Assembly (NCBI GenBank): GCA_041395525.1
Contig: JAWLAH010000009.1
Location: 1 to 64,000 of the forward strand
Length of the DNA stretch: 64,000 nucleotides
Direction: 5' to 3'
Origin: CADEED01 sp020442965
GTDB taxonomy: Bacteria > Pseudomonadota > Gammaproteobacteria > Steroidobacterales > Steroidobacteraceae
Shown: one piece after another, positions 53,246 to 62,501 of the stretch
Numbering within the stretch: position 1 is the first letter of the stretch
Layout: each line of letters begins with the position of its first letter
Program-made: the position numbers and the translations under genes
The notes under the pieces: model-generated
Seen by the model: only the letters and a program-made list of their open reading frames with translations
Database searches by the model: none
Told to the model about the DNA's origin: nothing

Positions 53246-54439
53246 ATGGCCAAGACATCGCGCAATCTATCTCGCCGGCAGCTGCTCGCATCGGGCGGTG
53301 TCGCTGGACTCACCGGGCTCGTTGCCGCCGGGACTATGGCTGCCGGCGCGCAGAACGCAGCCGCCAAGCCTAGGATCTCGGTCGCGAAGGGAGGCAAGTA
53401 CGACACCGTCGAGCTGCGACAGCCCGCAATCAACGTGTCTGCAATTCAGTCGCGCGTCCGGACCGTGGATGTGAAGAACCTGAAACCGACGATGCAAGCC
53501 AACGTCGATCACGTGCTGCGACTGATCGACTATGCACAAAGCCGGCCCGAGGAGTGGGGCCCGGACAATGTCTGGGGCGCCAAGCAAGATCTCATCTGCA
53601 TGCACGAGTTTCCGCTGCAAGGCTTCATGCCTTGGACGCGTACTGAACTCAACAGGATCGCGTTCGATCTGCCGGGACCAGAGACCGAGGCCATCGGCGG
53701 GCGTGCCAAGAAGTACGGTTGCTACATCGCGTTTGGTTGTTATGCCAAGGAGAAAGACTGGCCGCGCCATGTCATCAACATGTCGGTCATCATCGGGCCT
53801 GATGGCAACATCGTGTCCAAACAATGGAAAGCCCGCAATATTCTCGGGATGTTCGGCGATGTGGCGCTGATCGGCACGACGATCTATGACGTGCTCGATC
53901 GTTACGTCGAAATGTACGGCTGGGATGCGGTGCTGCCGGTCGCGCGCACCGATATTGGCAACATTGCGATGACCGCCGTCGGGGCCGAGCCCATGCTCTA
54001 CGCCACGCTCGCGCTCAAGGGAACCGAGCTGTTGATCATGTCGGTGACCGGCGGCTCCAACGCGGAGAGCGCGATGGCGGCCGCGAGGGCCAGCCGCATT
54101 TACACCGTGGGCGTCGGCAACTCGGTCTCGCCAGACAACATCGGCTTTACGGACGCCGCAGGCGCGCAGGACGAGGGTACCGCGATCATTGATCCGCGCG
54201 GCACGGCGCTGGCGCGCTCGGGCAATCATCATGAGGACATCGTGCGTGCACGTGTACCGATCGCCGATTTTCGCAAGACGCGGCGTTTTCCCGAAGTGCC
54301 GATGGCGTTGCTGCTGCCGGTGTTCGAGCAATATCAGCCGCTGTTTCAGCCAAACGGTTTTGCCAAGAAGTTGCCCGAGACCTACCGCGAGGCCGGTGCG
54401 CTGGTTCGCGAGCGCATGGGCATGGACCCGATGAAGTGA
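53246..54439 (+). CDS. Tat-exported nitrilase-superfamily protein lacking the expected cysteine
   Basis: 397 residues. Twin-arginine signal LSRRQLLASGGVAGLTGLV. The carbon-nitrogen hydrolase fold follows: Glu of the triad in CMHEFPLQG (about residue 119), Lys in VSKQWKARNILG (about 194), then the nucleophile strand. That strand reads IGNIAMTAVGAEPMLYATLA, where active nitrilases have a Cys before the conserved Glu. No cysteine occurs in this region, so the protein is probably catalytically dead or uses another chemistry. Function unknown. Followed 13 nt downstream by carbonic anhydrase. Confidence 0.8.
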   Translation: MAKTSRNLSRRQLLASGGVAGLTGLVAAGTMAAGAQNAAAKPRISVAKGGKYDTVELRQPAINVSAIQSRVRTVDVKNLKPTMQANVDHVLRLIDYAQSRPEEWGPDNVWGAKQDLICMHEFPLQGFMPWTRTELNRIAFDLPGPETEAIGGRAKKYGCYIAFGCYAKEKDWPRHVINMSVIIGPDGNIVSKQWKARNILGMFGDVALIGTTIYDVLDRYVEMYGWDAVLPVARTDIGNIAMTAVGAEPMLYATLALKGTELLIMSVTGGSNAESAMAAARASRIYTVGVGNSVSPDNIGFTDAAGAQDEGTAIIDPRGTALARSGNHHEDIVRARVPIADFRKTRRFPEVPMALLLPVFEQYQPLFQPNGFAKKLPETYREAGALVRERMGMDPMK

Positions 54440-54452
54440 TCGCTGTCAGGAG

Positions 54453-55076
54453 ATGATTTCAGCCACGGCAGCTCTGCAACGGTTGCGGACCGGCAACCAG
54501 CGTTTCGTCGTCGAGACGAGCAGCCAGCGTGCATCCACCAGTTCATCGCGCCGCACCGAGTTGGTGGCGGGGCAAGAGCCGTTTGCGATCATCCTGGGTT
54601 GCTCCGATTCACGCGTGCCGGCCGAGATCGTCTTCGGCCAGGGGCTCGGGGATCTGTTCGTCATCCGTGTGGCGGGCAATATCGTGGCTCCGTCTCAGAT
54701 CGGCAGCATCGAATTCGCAGTGGAGGTATTTCGGACACCCGTAGTCGTGGTGATGGGCCACACGATGTGCGGTGCGGTTAGCTCAACGCTGGATCAGCTC
54801 GAGCGGCCGACGGCCAGTCGGTCGCCCAATTTGCGCTCGATCGTCGATCGGATCGAGCCGGCGGTCGAGCCGCTCCTCGAGACCGAGCTGCGGCATGACC
54901 GTACGAAATTGCTCGCTCATGCGATTCGCGCCAACATCCGTGCAGCGACCAATCAGGTGCGGCGCGGCTCACGGATCCTGGAGAGTCTCATCCAGAACAA
55001 TGAACTCTTGGTAGTCGGTGCGGAGTATTCGCTGGAGACAGGCGTCGTCGATTTCTTCGACGAACCAACCGGCTAG
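54453..55076 (+). CDS. Beta-class carbonic anhydrase
   Basis: 207 residues. Zinc ligands are in ILGCSDSRVPAE (Cys, then Asp-Arg dyad) and MGHTMCGAVSS (His, Cys). LFVIRVAGNIV is the conserved strand after the first ligand. It interconverts CO2 and bicarbonate. No signal peptide is evident, so cytoplasmic, unlike the upstream Tat protein. Probably co-transcribed with that gene (13-nt gap). Confidence 0.93.
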   Translation: MISATAALQRLRTGNQRFVVETSSQRASTSSSRRTELVAGQEPFAIILGCSDSRVPAEIVFGQGLGDLFVIRVAGNIVAPSQIGSIEFAVEVFRTPVVVVMGHTMCGAVSSTLDQLERPTASRSPNLRSIVDRIEPAVEPLLETELRHDRTKLLAHAIRANIRAATNQVRRGSRILESLIQNNELLVVGAEYSLETGVVDFFDEPTG

Positions 55077-55141
55077 CGTCTCGCTGGCAGCACCTCACGG
55101 CCTGTGCTCCACTGGTCCCGATTGCCGGTTAAGCTCGACGC

Positions 55142-56491
55142 ATGAAGGCCACGCTACTCAAGTATCTCGATCGCTTGCGGGCCAGCTTCTGGTTCTTGCC
55201 GACGCTGATGGCGTTTGGCGCGGTCGTGTTCGCCTTCTTCACCGTCTGGTTGGATGAGACGGTTACCTCGGGCCGACTGAAGTCCATGGACTGGATCTAC
55301 AGCGGCGGCGCCGAGGGTGCCAGCGCCGTCCTGCAAACCATTGCGGGCTCGATGATCACCATTGCGGGCGTGGTGTTCTCACTCACCTTGGTGGCACTGT
55401 CGCTGGCCTCGCAGCAATTTGGCCCGCGAATGTTGCGTAATTTCATGCGCGACACGACCAACCAGCTGGTGCTGGGCACGTTCGTGGCAACCTTTCTCTA
55501 TTGCCTGCTGGTGCTGCGCACGATCAGGCGCGCCGACGATGCGCTGTTCGTGCCGCATCTGTCCGTTACCCTCGGGGTCATCTTCGCTTTGGCGAGCCTG
55601 TGGGTGCTGATCTTCTTTATTCATCACGTGTCCGTCTCGATCCAGGCTGACGAGATCGTGGCGCGCGTTGGCAAGGAGTTGCGACTAACGATACAGCGCC
55701 ATTTCCCGCAAGAGCTCAATCGCGACGGTGAGGCTGACGTGCCGGCGGCGATCCCGGGCGATTTGCCGCCCAACTTTGAGCAGGAAGCGCTCGTCGTTGC
55801 CGCTGACGAAGACGGCTATATGCACTACGTTGACGCTGACGCGTTGCTGGCATTGGCCGAAGAACACGATGCCGTGATCAGGATGGAGCGCCGACCTGGA
55901 CACTACGTGGTAGCGGGGACGCCGCTAGCGCGGGTCTGGCCGCCCGATCGGGTGGCGGACGACATTGCCGACAAGATCAACGGCGCGTTAGTGTTTGGCA
56001 ATCAGCGTACGCCCGGTCAGGACATCGAATTCTCCGTGCAGCAATTGGTCGAGATCGCCGTGCGCGCGTTGTCGCCCGGCATCAACGATCCGTTCACGGC
56101 GATCACCTGCATCGATCGGCTCGGCTCTGCGCTGTATTGTCTCGCCGGTCGTGAGCTGCCGTCACCATACCGGCTCGACGAACAGCAGCGCCTGCGACTC
56201 GTGCTGCCACAGATGACTTTCGCCGGCGTTGCAGACGCGGCTTTCAATCAGATCCGCCAGCACGCACACAGCAGTGTGGCCGTTACGATTCGGTTGTTGG
56301 AAGCGGTTGCGGTCGTGGCCTCGACGACCTGTCGCGACGAGGACCGTGCCGTCTTGCAGCGCCACGCGGACATGGTTGTCCGCGGCGCACGCGCTGATCT
56401 TGCCGAGAGGAACGACCTCGCGGTCGTCACCGAGCGTTACGATACCGTTAGCAAAGAGCTGGTCGAAGCGGCGCGGCCGCGCAGGCACTGA
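55142..56491 (+). CDS. DUF2254 family membrane protein
   Basis: 449 residues. Four transmembrane helices in the first 160 (for example FLPTLMAFGAVVFAFFTVWL, ITIAGVVFSLTLVALSLASQ) followed by a long soluble C-terminal half. The family hallmark LASQQFGPRMLRNFMRD and the later LSPGINDPFTAITCIDRLG are present. DUF2254 proteins are inner-membrane proteins of unknown function. It starts 65 nt after the carbonic anhydrase gene. Confidence 0.88.
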   Translation: MKATLLKYLDRLRASFWFLPTLMAFGAVVFAFFTVWLDETVTSGRLKSMDWIYSGGAEGASAVLQTIAGSMITIAGVVFSLTLVALSLASQQFGPRMLRNFMRDTTNQLVLGTFVATFLYCLLVLRTIRRADDALFVPHLSVTLGVIFALASLWVLIFFIHHVSVSIQADEIVARVGKELRLTIQRHFPQELNRDGEADVPAAIPGDLPPNFEQEALVVAADEDGYMHYVDADALLALAEEHDAVIRMERRPGHYVVAGTPLARVWPPDRVADDIADKINGALVFGNQRTPGQDIEFSVQQLVEIAVRALSPGINDPFTAITCIDRLGSALYCLAGRELPSPYRLDEQQRLRLVLPQMTFAGVADAAFNQIRQHAHSSVAVTIRLLEAVAVVASTTCRDEDRAVLQRHADMVVRGARADLAERNDLAVVTERYDTVSKELVEAARPRRH

Positions 56492-56529
56492 ATCGCCGGA
56501 CCGCTACCTGCTCGCAATCGGATTGTGGT

Positions 56530-56595
56530 GCACGGCCAGACCGTGCCCGGCCGTCGTCTGCTCACTCGTGTCCGAAGAGATCAGGCACGAGTGAG
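56530..56595. terminator. Two inverted repeats between convergent DUF2254 and ahcY genes
   Basis: GCACGG-N5-CCGTGC (56530-56546) and a perfect 10-bp pair CTCACTCGTG/CACGAGTGAG (56561-56570, 56586-56595). Without U-tracts, but placed to end transcription from both sides. Confidence 0.45.
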
Positions 56596-56604
56596 CCGGG
56601 CGAA

Positions 56605-58023
56605 CTAGTAGCGATAGGAGTCCGGCTTGTACGGACCTTCCTTCGGCACGCCGATATAACGCGCCTGTGCATCCGTCAGCACGGTGAGTTCTGCCCCGAG
56701 CTTGCTCAACTGCAGACGTGCCACCTTCTCGTCCAGATGCTTTGGTAGCACATAGACGCCGACCGGATATTTCTCGGGGTTCTGGAACAACTCGATCTGC
56801 GCGATCGTTTGATTCGCAAACGACGACGACATGACGTACGACGGGTGACCTGTGCCGCAGCCGAGATTTACCAGCCGGCCCTGCGCCAGGAGAATGATGC
56901 GCTTGCCGTCCGGGAAGATGATGTGATCGACCTGGGGCTTGATCTCTTCCCACTGGTACTGCTTGAGACCCGCGACATCGATCTCATTGTCGAAGTGCCC
57001 GATGTTGCAGACGATCGCCTGATTCTTCATGCGCTTCATGTGATCGTGTGTGATCACCTGGAAGTTGCCGGTGGTCGTGACAAAGATGTCGGCCTTGTCT
57101 GCAGCGTAGTCCATGGTAACGATGCGATAGCCTTCCATCGCCGCTTGCAGCGCGCAGATGGGGTCGATCTCGGTGACCCAAACTTGTGCTGACAACGCGC
57201 GCAACGCCTGCGCCGAGCCCTTGCCGACATCGCCATAGCCGGCAACCACCGCGATCTTGCCGGCGATCATGACGTCAGTAGCGCGCTTGATACCATCGAC
57301 CAACGATTCGCGACAGCCATACAGGTTGTCGAACTTGCTCTTGGTAACCGAATCGTTGACGTTGATCGCGGGAAAGGCCAGCTGGCCTTCTTTGGCCATC
57401 TGGTACAGGCGCTTCACGCCGGTGGTGGTTTCTTCGGTGACGCCGCGGATGTGCTTCAGCCGGGTGGAGTACCACTTGGGATCACGCTTCAGCGTTTCCT
57501 TGATGGCGTTGAAGAGCGAAACCTCTTCTTCACTGCCGGGGTGACTCAGCAGGCTGGCGTCGGATTCCGCCTTGGAGCCCAAGTGCAATAGCAGAGTCGC
57601 GTCACCGCCATCGTCCAGAATCATGTTCGAGTAGCCGTTGTCCGGCCAGTCGAAGATCTTGTGAGTGAACTCCCAGTACTCGTCTAACGACTCGCCCTTG
57701 AAGGCATAGACCGGTATGCCGCGCACGGCAATCGCAGCCGCTGCGTGGTCCTGCGTCGAGTAGATGTTGCACGAGGCCCAGCGGATCTCCGCACCTAGCG
57801 CTTGCAGCGTCTCGATGAGCACGGCGGTCTGTATCGTCATGTGCAACGAGCCAGTGATCCGCGCACCGCGCAGCGGCTGTGTCGCGGCGTATTCGTCGCG
57901 GATCGCGATGAGGCCGGGCATCTCGGTTTCGGCGATCGCGATTTCACGCCGGCCCCAGTCAGCCAGCGACAGATCGGCGACGCGGAAGTCGCCCTTAGCA
58001 TTGGGTTTAACAACAGCGTTCAT
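56605..58023 (-). CDS. ahcY: S-adenosylhomocysteine hydrolase
   Basis: 472 residues, normal length. GGAGTAAG before the ATG. NAD-binding motif VVAGYGDVGKGSAQALRAL, substrate residues FAINVNDSVTKSKFDNLYG, and GNFQVITHDHMKRMK. AhcY splits SAH into adenosine and homocysteine, relieving inhibition of methyltransferases. An SAH riboswitch precedes it, and metK lies directly upstream on the same strand, giving a methyl-cycle pair. Confidence 0.96.
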   Translation of the reverse strand: MNAVVKPNAKGDFRVADLSLADWGRREIAIAETEMPGLIAIRDEYAATQPLRGARITGSLHMTIQTAVLIETLQALGAEIRWASCNIYSTQDHAAAAIAVRGIPVYAFKGESLDEYWEFTHKIFDWPDNGYSNMILDDGGDATLLLHLGSKAESDASLLSHPGSEEEVSLFNAIKETLKRDPKWYSTRLKHIRGVTEETTTGVKRLYQMAKEGQLAFPAINVNDSVTKSKFDNLYGCRESLVDGIKRATDVMIAGKIAVVAGYGDVGKGSAQALRALSAQVWVTEIDPICALQAAMEGYRIVTMDYAADKADIFVTTTGNFQVITHDHMKRMKNQAIVCNIGHFDNEIDVAGLKQYQWEEIKPQVDHIIFPDGKRIILLAQGRLVNLGCGTGHPSYVMSSSFANQTIAQIELFQNPEKYPVGVYVLPKHLDEKVARLQLSKLGAELTVLTDAQARYIGVPKEGPYKPDSYRY

Positions 58024-58066
58024 ACTTACTCCGTTATCTCAATTGTTTGACAATTTCGGGATAAAC

Positions 58067-58137
58067 GGGCGCGGTTGTCTGATTCATCCACTCGCCGAGC
58101 CTGGCGTCGTACCGACGCTGCAGCGCCCCTCGGGAGC
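58067..58137 (-). promoter_or_regulatory. SAH riboswitch upstream of ahcY
   Basis: On the minus strand: CCGAGGGGCGCUGCAGC (58133-58117), a GCGUC-N5-GACGC hairpin, then CCAGGCUCGG (58104-58095) closing P1 with CCGAG. GCGCCC (58072-58067) can pair with the GGGGCGC loop as the pseudoknot. Conserved core and order match the SAH riboswitch, which turns on ahcY when SAH accumulates. The ahcY start lies about 43 nt downstream. Confidence 0.88.
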
Positions 58138-58155
58138 AGTCATAAGCAACTCTCT

Positions 58156-59337
58156 CTATGCGGCCTGGCGTTTCCCCTTCACGTCGGCGTCGCTGGCCAG
58201 CGCCCGAGCCTTGTCGGTCTGCTCCCAGGTGAAGTTCTTCTCTTCGCGACCGAAGTGACCGTAAGCGGCGGTTGGTTGATAGATGGGCCGCACCAGTCGC
58301 AACATCTGCCGGATACCATAAGGCGTCAGATCGAAGTGACGACCGACCAGCGCGGTCAACTTCTCGCGCGACACACGGCCTGTGCCGAAGGTCTCGACCA
58401 TGACCGACGTTGGCTCCGCCACGCCGATCGCATACGACAGTTGTACTTCGCAACGATCCGCGAGGCCTGCCGCGACGATGTTCTTCGCCACGTAGCGCGC
58501 TGCATAGGCGGCCGAGCGATCGACCTTCGAGGGGTCCTTGCCGGAGAACGCGCCGCCGCCGTGGCGGGCAAAACCACCGTAGGTATCCACGATGATCTTG
58601 CGACCTGTTAGTCCGCAGTCACCGACGGGCCCGCCGATCACGAATCGGCCGGTCGGGTTGATGTGATATTTGGTGCGGGCATCGAGCCACTTCTTCGGCA
58701 GCACCGGCTTGATGATCTCTTCCATGACCGCTTCGCGCAGCTGCCGGGTCGAAATATCGTCACTGTGCTGTGTCGACAGCACCACCGCTTCGATACCGAC
58801 CGGCTTGTCGTCTTCGTAGCGCAGCGTCACCTGGCTCTTGGCATCGGGGCGCAGAAACTTGAGCTTACCCTTCTTGCGTACCTCGGCCTGGCGTTGCACC
58901 AACCGATGTGAGTAGGTGATCGCCGCAGGCATCAATACATCGGTCTCATTGGTGGCGAAGCCGAACATCAGGCCTTGATCGCCCGCACCCTGATTCTTTT
59001 CGCTCTTGCGATCGACGCCTTGCGCGATGTCCGGCGATTGTTTGCCGATGATGTTCAGGATGCCACACGTGGCACCATCGAAGCCCATGTCAGAGTGGTT
59101 GTAGCCGATCTCCAGTACGGTCTTGCGCACCAGTGTCTCGAGGTCGATCCAGGCCGTGGTTGTTACCTCGCCAGCCACGACTACCACACCCGTCTTGATA
59201 AGGGTCTCGCAGGCCACGCGACCGCGCTTATCCTGTTCGAGGATCGCATCGAGCACCGCGTCGGAGATCTGGTCGGCGATTTTGTCCGGATGCCCTTCAG
59301 ATACCGACTCAGAAGTGAATAAATACGAATTTGCCAT
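58156..59337 (-). CDS. metK: S-adenosylmethionine synthetase
   Basis: 393 residues from ATG 59337, which starts the conserved MANSYLFTSESVSEGHPDKI. A longer frame upstream overlaps the divergent tkt and is not conserved. ATP- and Mg-binding motifs: GAGDQGLMFGFATNET and GGGAFSGKDPSKVDRSAAY. MetK makes SAM from methionine and ATP. The ahcY riboswitch begins 18 nt after the metK stop, so ahcY can be read through from metK and tuned separately. Confidence 0.96.
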   Translation of the reverse strand: MANSYLFTSESVSEGHPDKIADQISDAVLDAILEQDKRGRVACETLIKTGVVVVAGEVTTTAWIDLETLVRKTVLEIGYNHSDMGFDGATCGILNIIGKQSPDIAQGVDRKSEKNQGAGDQGLMFGFATNETDVLMPAAITYSHRLVQRQAEVRKKGKLKFLRPDAKSQVTLRYEDDKPVGIEAVVLSTQHSDDISTRQLREAVMEEIIKPVLPKKWLDARTKYHINPTGRFVIGGPVGDCGLTGRKIIVDTYGGFARHGGGAFSGKDPSKVDRSAAYAARYVAKNIVAAGLADRCEVQLSYAIGVAEPTSVMVETFGTGRVSREKLTALVGRHFDLTPYGIRQMLRLVRPIYQPTAAYGHFGREEKNFTWEQTDKARALASDADVKGKRQAA

Positions 59338-59367
59338 TGAGAATTCCACAGAGACGTGACAGCCCTC

Positions 59368-59377
59368 CATTATAATG
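59368..59377. promoter_or_regulatory. Palindromic -10 element serving metK and tkt
   Basis: CATTATAATG contains a perfect TATAAT on each strand, 31 nt from the metK start and 49 nt from the tkt start. It could act as a shared -10 for divergent promoters. -35 hexamers on either side are poor. Confidence 0.5.
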
Positions 59378-59425
59378 GGACTTTGCTCCAGCCGCAGGGC
59401 CGGGGCGGTAAATCCGGGTTTTTTT

Positions 59426-61429
59426 ATGACAAGCACGCATCGCACACTTGCAAATGCCCTTCGCGCACTCGCGATGGACGCTGTCCAGGCCGCCAACTCA
59501 GGACATCCCGGCGCGCCCATGGGGATGGCCGACATTGCAGAAGTGCTGTGGCGCGGATTTCTCAAGCACAATCCGGCCAATCCACAGTGGTGGAACCGTG
59601 ACCGTTTCGTGCTTTCCAACGGGCACGCGTCGATACTGCTCTATTCGCTGCTGTATCTCACCGGCTACCCGCTTGGGCTGGAAGATCTGAAGAAATTCCG
59701 CCAGCTCGGTTCGCGCACGCCGGGGCACCCGGAGCACGATCCACAGATCGGGATCGAGACCACCACGGGTCCACTGGGGCAGGGGCTCGCGAATGCCGTC
59801 GGTATGGCGCTGGCGGAGAAACTGCTGGCTAACGAGTTCAATGAACCGGGTCTCGCATTGGTGGACCACCACACCTATTGCTTCATCGGCGATGGCTGTC
59901 TGATGGAAGGCATCTCGCACGAAGCCTGTTCTCTTGCCGGCACCTTGCAGCTCGGCAAGTTGATCGTCTTGTACGACGACAACGGTATTTCGATCGACGG
60001 CAAAGTCGTCGGTTGGTTCACGGACGATACGCCCAAGCGCTTCGAGAGCTACGGCTGGCACGTCATCAAGAACGTCGACGGCCAAGACGCTGCTGCGATT
60101 ACGGCGGCGATCAAGCGCGCGAAAGCGCGCAAGGATCGGCCGACGCTCATTTGCTGCAAGACCATCATCGGTTTTGGCGCGCCTAACAAGCAGGGCACCA
60201 AAGCCACGCACGGTGAGCCGCTGGGTGCGGATGAAGTGGCGGCGGCGCGCGCCCAATTGGGTTGGGATTCACCGCCGTTTGTCATTCCAGAAGACATCCG
60301 TGCAGCTTGGGATGCCCGCGACGCTGGCGCCGCGGCCGAGAAGAAGTGGTTGCGTATCTTGCGACGCTACAAGAAGGCGCATCCGGCTCGTGCCGCGCAG
60401 TTCGAGCGACGGATGCAGCACGACTTGCCTGCGGACTGGCAGGCGAGTGCAGCGGCGGCATTGCGCGCCGCCGAGAAATGCACCGATTCGCAAGCCACGC
60501 GCGCGTCGTCGCAGACTGTCTTGAATGTCATCGGTCCGACGCTGCCGGAGTTGTTAGGCGGGTCGGCCGATCTGACGGGCTCGGTGAACACCTTCCGCAA
60601 GGATTCGACGACCATCACGGGTGCGGACACGCGGGGCAACTACCTCCACTACGGGGTGCGCGAATTCGCGATGACCGCCATGTCGAGCGGCTTGCAACTG
60701 CACGGCGGTTTCCGACCCTACACAGGGACCTTTCTGGTGTTCTCGGACTACGCACGCAACGCAGTGCGGTTGGCTGCCCTGATGCGCCAGCCGATCGTGC
60801 TCGTCTATACGCATGATTCCATCGGCCTTGGCGAAGATGGGCCCACGCACCAGCCGATCGAGCACCTGGCGTCGTTGCGCGCAATGCCGAACCTCAGCCT
60901 GTGGCGGCCTTGCGACGCGGTGGAAACGGCGTTCGCCTGGACTGCGGCACTGGAGCGCAAATCGGGCCCCACAGCTCTCGTGTTGACGCGGCAGGGGTTG
61001 ACGCAGCAACAACGTACGCCGGAGCAAATGATTGCACTGCGTAAGGGCGGTTACGTATTGATCGATTGTCAGGGTGTGCCAGAGTGCATCGTCATCGCCA
61101 CCGGCTCTGAAGTCGGCATCGCGGCTGAAGCCGTGCGCGCCGAACAGGCTGCGGGTCGCCGCGTGCGCCTGGTTTCCATGCCATGTGTCGATGTGTTCGA
61201 TCAACAACCCGCGCCGTACCGCGAAAGTGTCCTGCCGGCGATCGTCAAGCGCCGTCTGGCGGTCGAGGCGGGTGCGACGCAGTCCTGGTGGCGCCTGGTT
61301 GGGCGCGATGGCGCGGTGGTTGGTATCGATCGATTTGGCGAATCCGGGAAGGGTGCCGATTTATTCAAAGAGTTCGGCTTCACGGCTCTGCACTTGCGCG
61401 AGGAACTTGCCAAGTTGCTGCGCTCGTGA
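59426..61429 (+). CDS. tkt: Transketolase
   Basis: 667 residues from ATG 59426. Thiamine-diphosphate site GDGCLMEGISHEACSLAGTL with the later Asn (YDDNG), N-terminal AANSGHPGAPMGMADIAEVL, and the pyrimidine-domain sequence DSIGLGEDGPTHQPIEHLAS. Transketolase moves two-carbon units in the pentose phosphate pathway. The leader before the ATG is a run of seven Ts after a G-rich stretch with no Shine-Dalgarno sequence. First gene of tkt-gap-pgk. Confidence 0.95.
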   Translation: MTSTHRTLANALRALAMDAVQAANSGHPGAPMGMADIAEVLWRGFLKHNPANPQWWNRDRFVLSNGHASILLYSLLYLTGYPLGLEDLKKFRQLGSRTPGHPEHDPQIGIETTTGPLGQGLANAVGMALAEKLLANEFNEPGLALVDHHTYCFIGDGCLMEGISHEACSLAGTLQLGKLIVLYDDNGISIDGKVVGWFTDDTPKRFESYGWHVIKNVDGQDAAAITAAIKRAKARKDRPTLICCKTIIGFGAPNKQGTKATHGEPLGADEVAAARAQLGWDSPPFVIPEDIRAAWDARDAGAAAEKKWLRILRRYKKAHPARAAQFERRMQHDLPADWQASAAAALRAAEKCTDSQATRASSQTVLNVIGPTLPELLGGSADLTGSVNTFRKDSTTITGADTRGNYLHYGVREFAMTAMSSGLQLHGGFRPYTGTFLVFSDYARNAVRLAALMRQPIVLVYTHDSIGLGEDGPTHQPIEHLASLRAMPNLSLWRPCDAVETAFAWTAALERKSGPTALVLTRQGLTQQQRTPEQMIALRKGGYVLIDCQGVPECIVIATGSEVGIAAEAVRAEQAAGRRVRLVSMPCVDVFDQQPAPYRESVLPAIVKRRLAVEAGATQSWWRLVGRDGAVVGIDRFGESGKGADLFKEFGFTALHLREELAKLLRS

Positions 61430-61464
61430 TCTAACAGTACTAACGAGTAACGAGGAAGAAGAAT

Positions 61465-62478
61465 ATGCCAATCAAGGTGGGCATCAATGGCTACGGCCGA
61501 ATCGGCCGCAACATTCTGCGCGCTCTCTATGAGTCGGGACGCAACAAGGAGATCCAGATTGTCGCGATCAACGACCTGGCTGATGCGGCGACCAACGCGC
61601 ATCTGACGCAATACGACACCGCGCACGGCAAGTTTCCAGGCTCCGTGAGCGTCGATGGCGACTCAATGGTCGTAAATGGCGATCGTATCAAGGTGATCGC
61701 TGAACGTGATCCGTCCAAGATCGCCTGGGGTAAACTGGGCGCCGACTTCGTGCACGAGTGCACCGGATTCTTTACGAGCAAAGAGGCGGCCTCCAAACAC
61801 ATCGCCGGTGGTGCCAAGAAGGTGATCATCTCGGCGCCGGGCGGCAAGGATGTCGATGCGACCGTCGTGTATGGCGTGAATCACGACACCTTGAAGGCTA
61901 GCCACACGGTGATATCGAACGCGTCGTGTACTACCAACTGCCTGGCGCCGATTGCGAGTGTGCTGCACGAGAAAATCGGCATCGAAGGTGGTCTCATGAC
62001 CACGATCCACGCGTATACGAACGACCAGCGCTTGACCGACGTTTACCACGAGGATATCCGCCGTGCGCGGTCAGCGACGATGTCGATGATTCCGACCAAG
62101 ACTGGTGCTGCCGCTGCGGTCGGACTCGTACTGCCGGCACTGAAGGGCAAACTCGACGGCTTCGCGGTGCGTATCCCCACCATCAATGTGTCACTGGTCG
62201 ATCTCACCTTCACGCCCAGGCGCGCGACCAGCGGCGCGGAAATCGATGCCATGATGAAGGCGGCGGCGGCCGGACCGCTCAAGGGTGTGCTGCAGTACTC
62301 GGATGCACCGCTCGTCTCGATCGACTTCAACCATGATCCGCATTCGTCGACGTACGATTCGACCATGACACGGATCATCGACGGCAAGCTCGTCAAAGTC
62401 TGCGCTTGGTATGACAACGAATGGGGTTTCTCCAATCGCATGCTGGACGTCACGACCGCCTGGTCGCGCGCGTCCTGA
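61465..62478 (+). CDS. gap: Glyceraldehyde-3-phosphate dehydrogenase, type I
   Basis: 337 residues, GAGGAAG before the ATG. NAD site GINGYGRIGRNILRAL, catalytic Cys in ISNASCTTNCLAPIA (about 156) and partner His in the HAYTNDQRLTDVYHED region. Asp in AINDLADAAT near residue 36 favours NAD+ over NADP+. It oxidises glyceraldehyde 3-phosphate to 1,3-bisphosphoglycerate. 35 nt after tkt, 23 nt before pgk. Confidence 0.96.
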   Translation: MPIKVGINGYGRIGRNILRALYESGRNKEIQIVAINDLADAATNAHLTQYDTAHGKFPGSVSVDGDSMVVNGDRIKVIAERDPSKIAWGKLGADFVHECTGFFTSKEAASKHIAGGAKKVIISAPGGKDVDATVVYGVNHDTLKASHTVISNASCTTNCLAPIASVLHEKIGIEGGLMTTIHAYTNDQRLTDVYHEDIRRARSATMSMIPTKTGAAAAVGLVLPALKGKLDGFAVRIPTINVSLVDLTFTPRRATSGAEIDAMMKAAAAGPLKGVLQYSDAPLVSIDFNHDPHSSTYDSTMTRIIDGKLVKVCAWYDNEWGFSNRMLDVTTAWSRAS

Positions 62479-62501
62479 GTTCTGTCCACGTCGTTGCAAG
62501 C

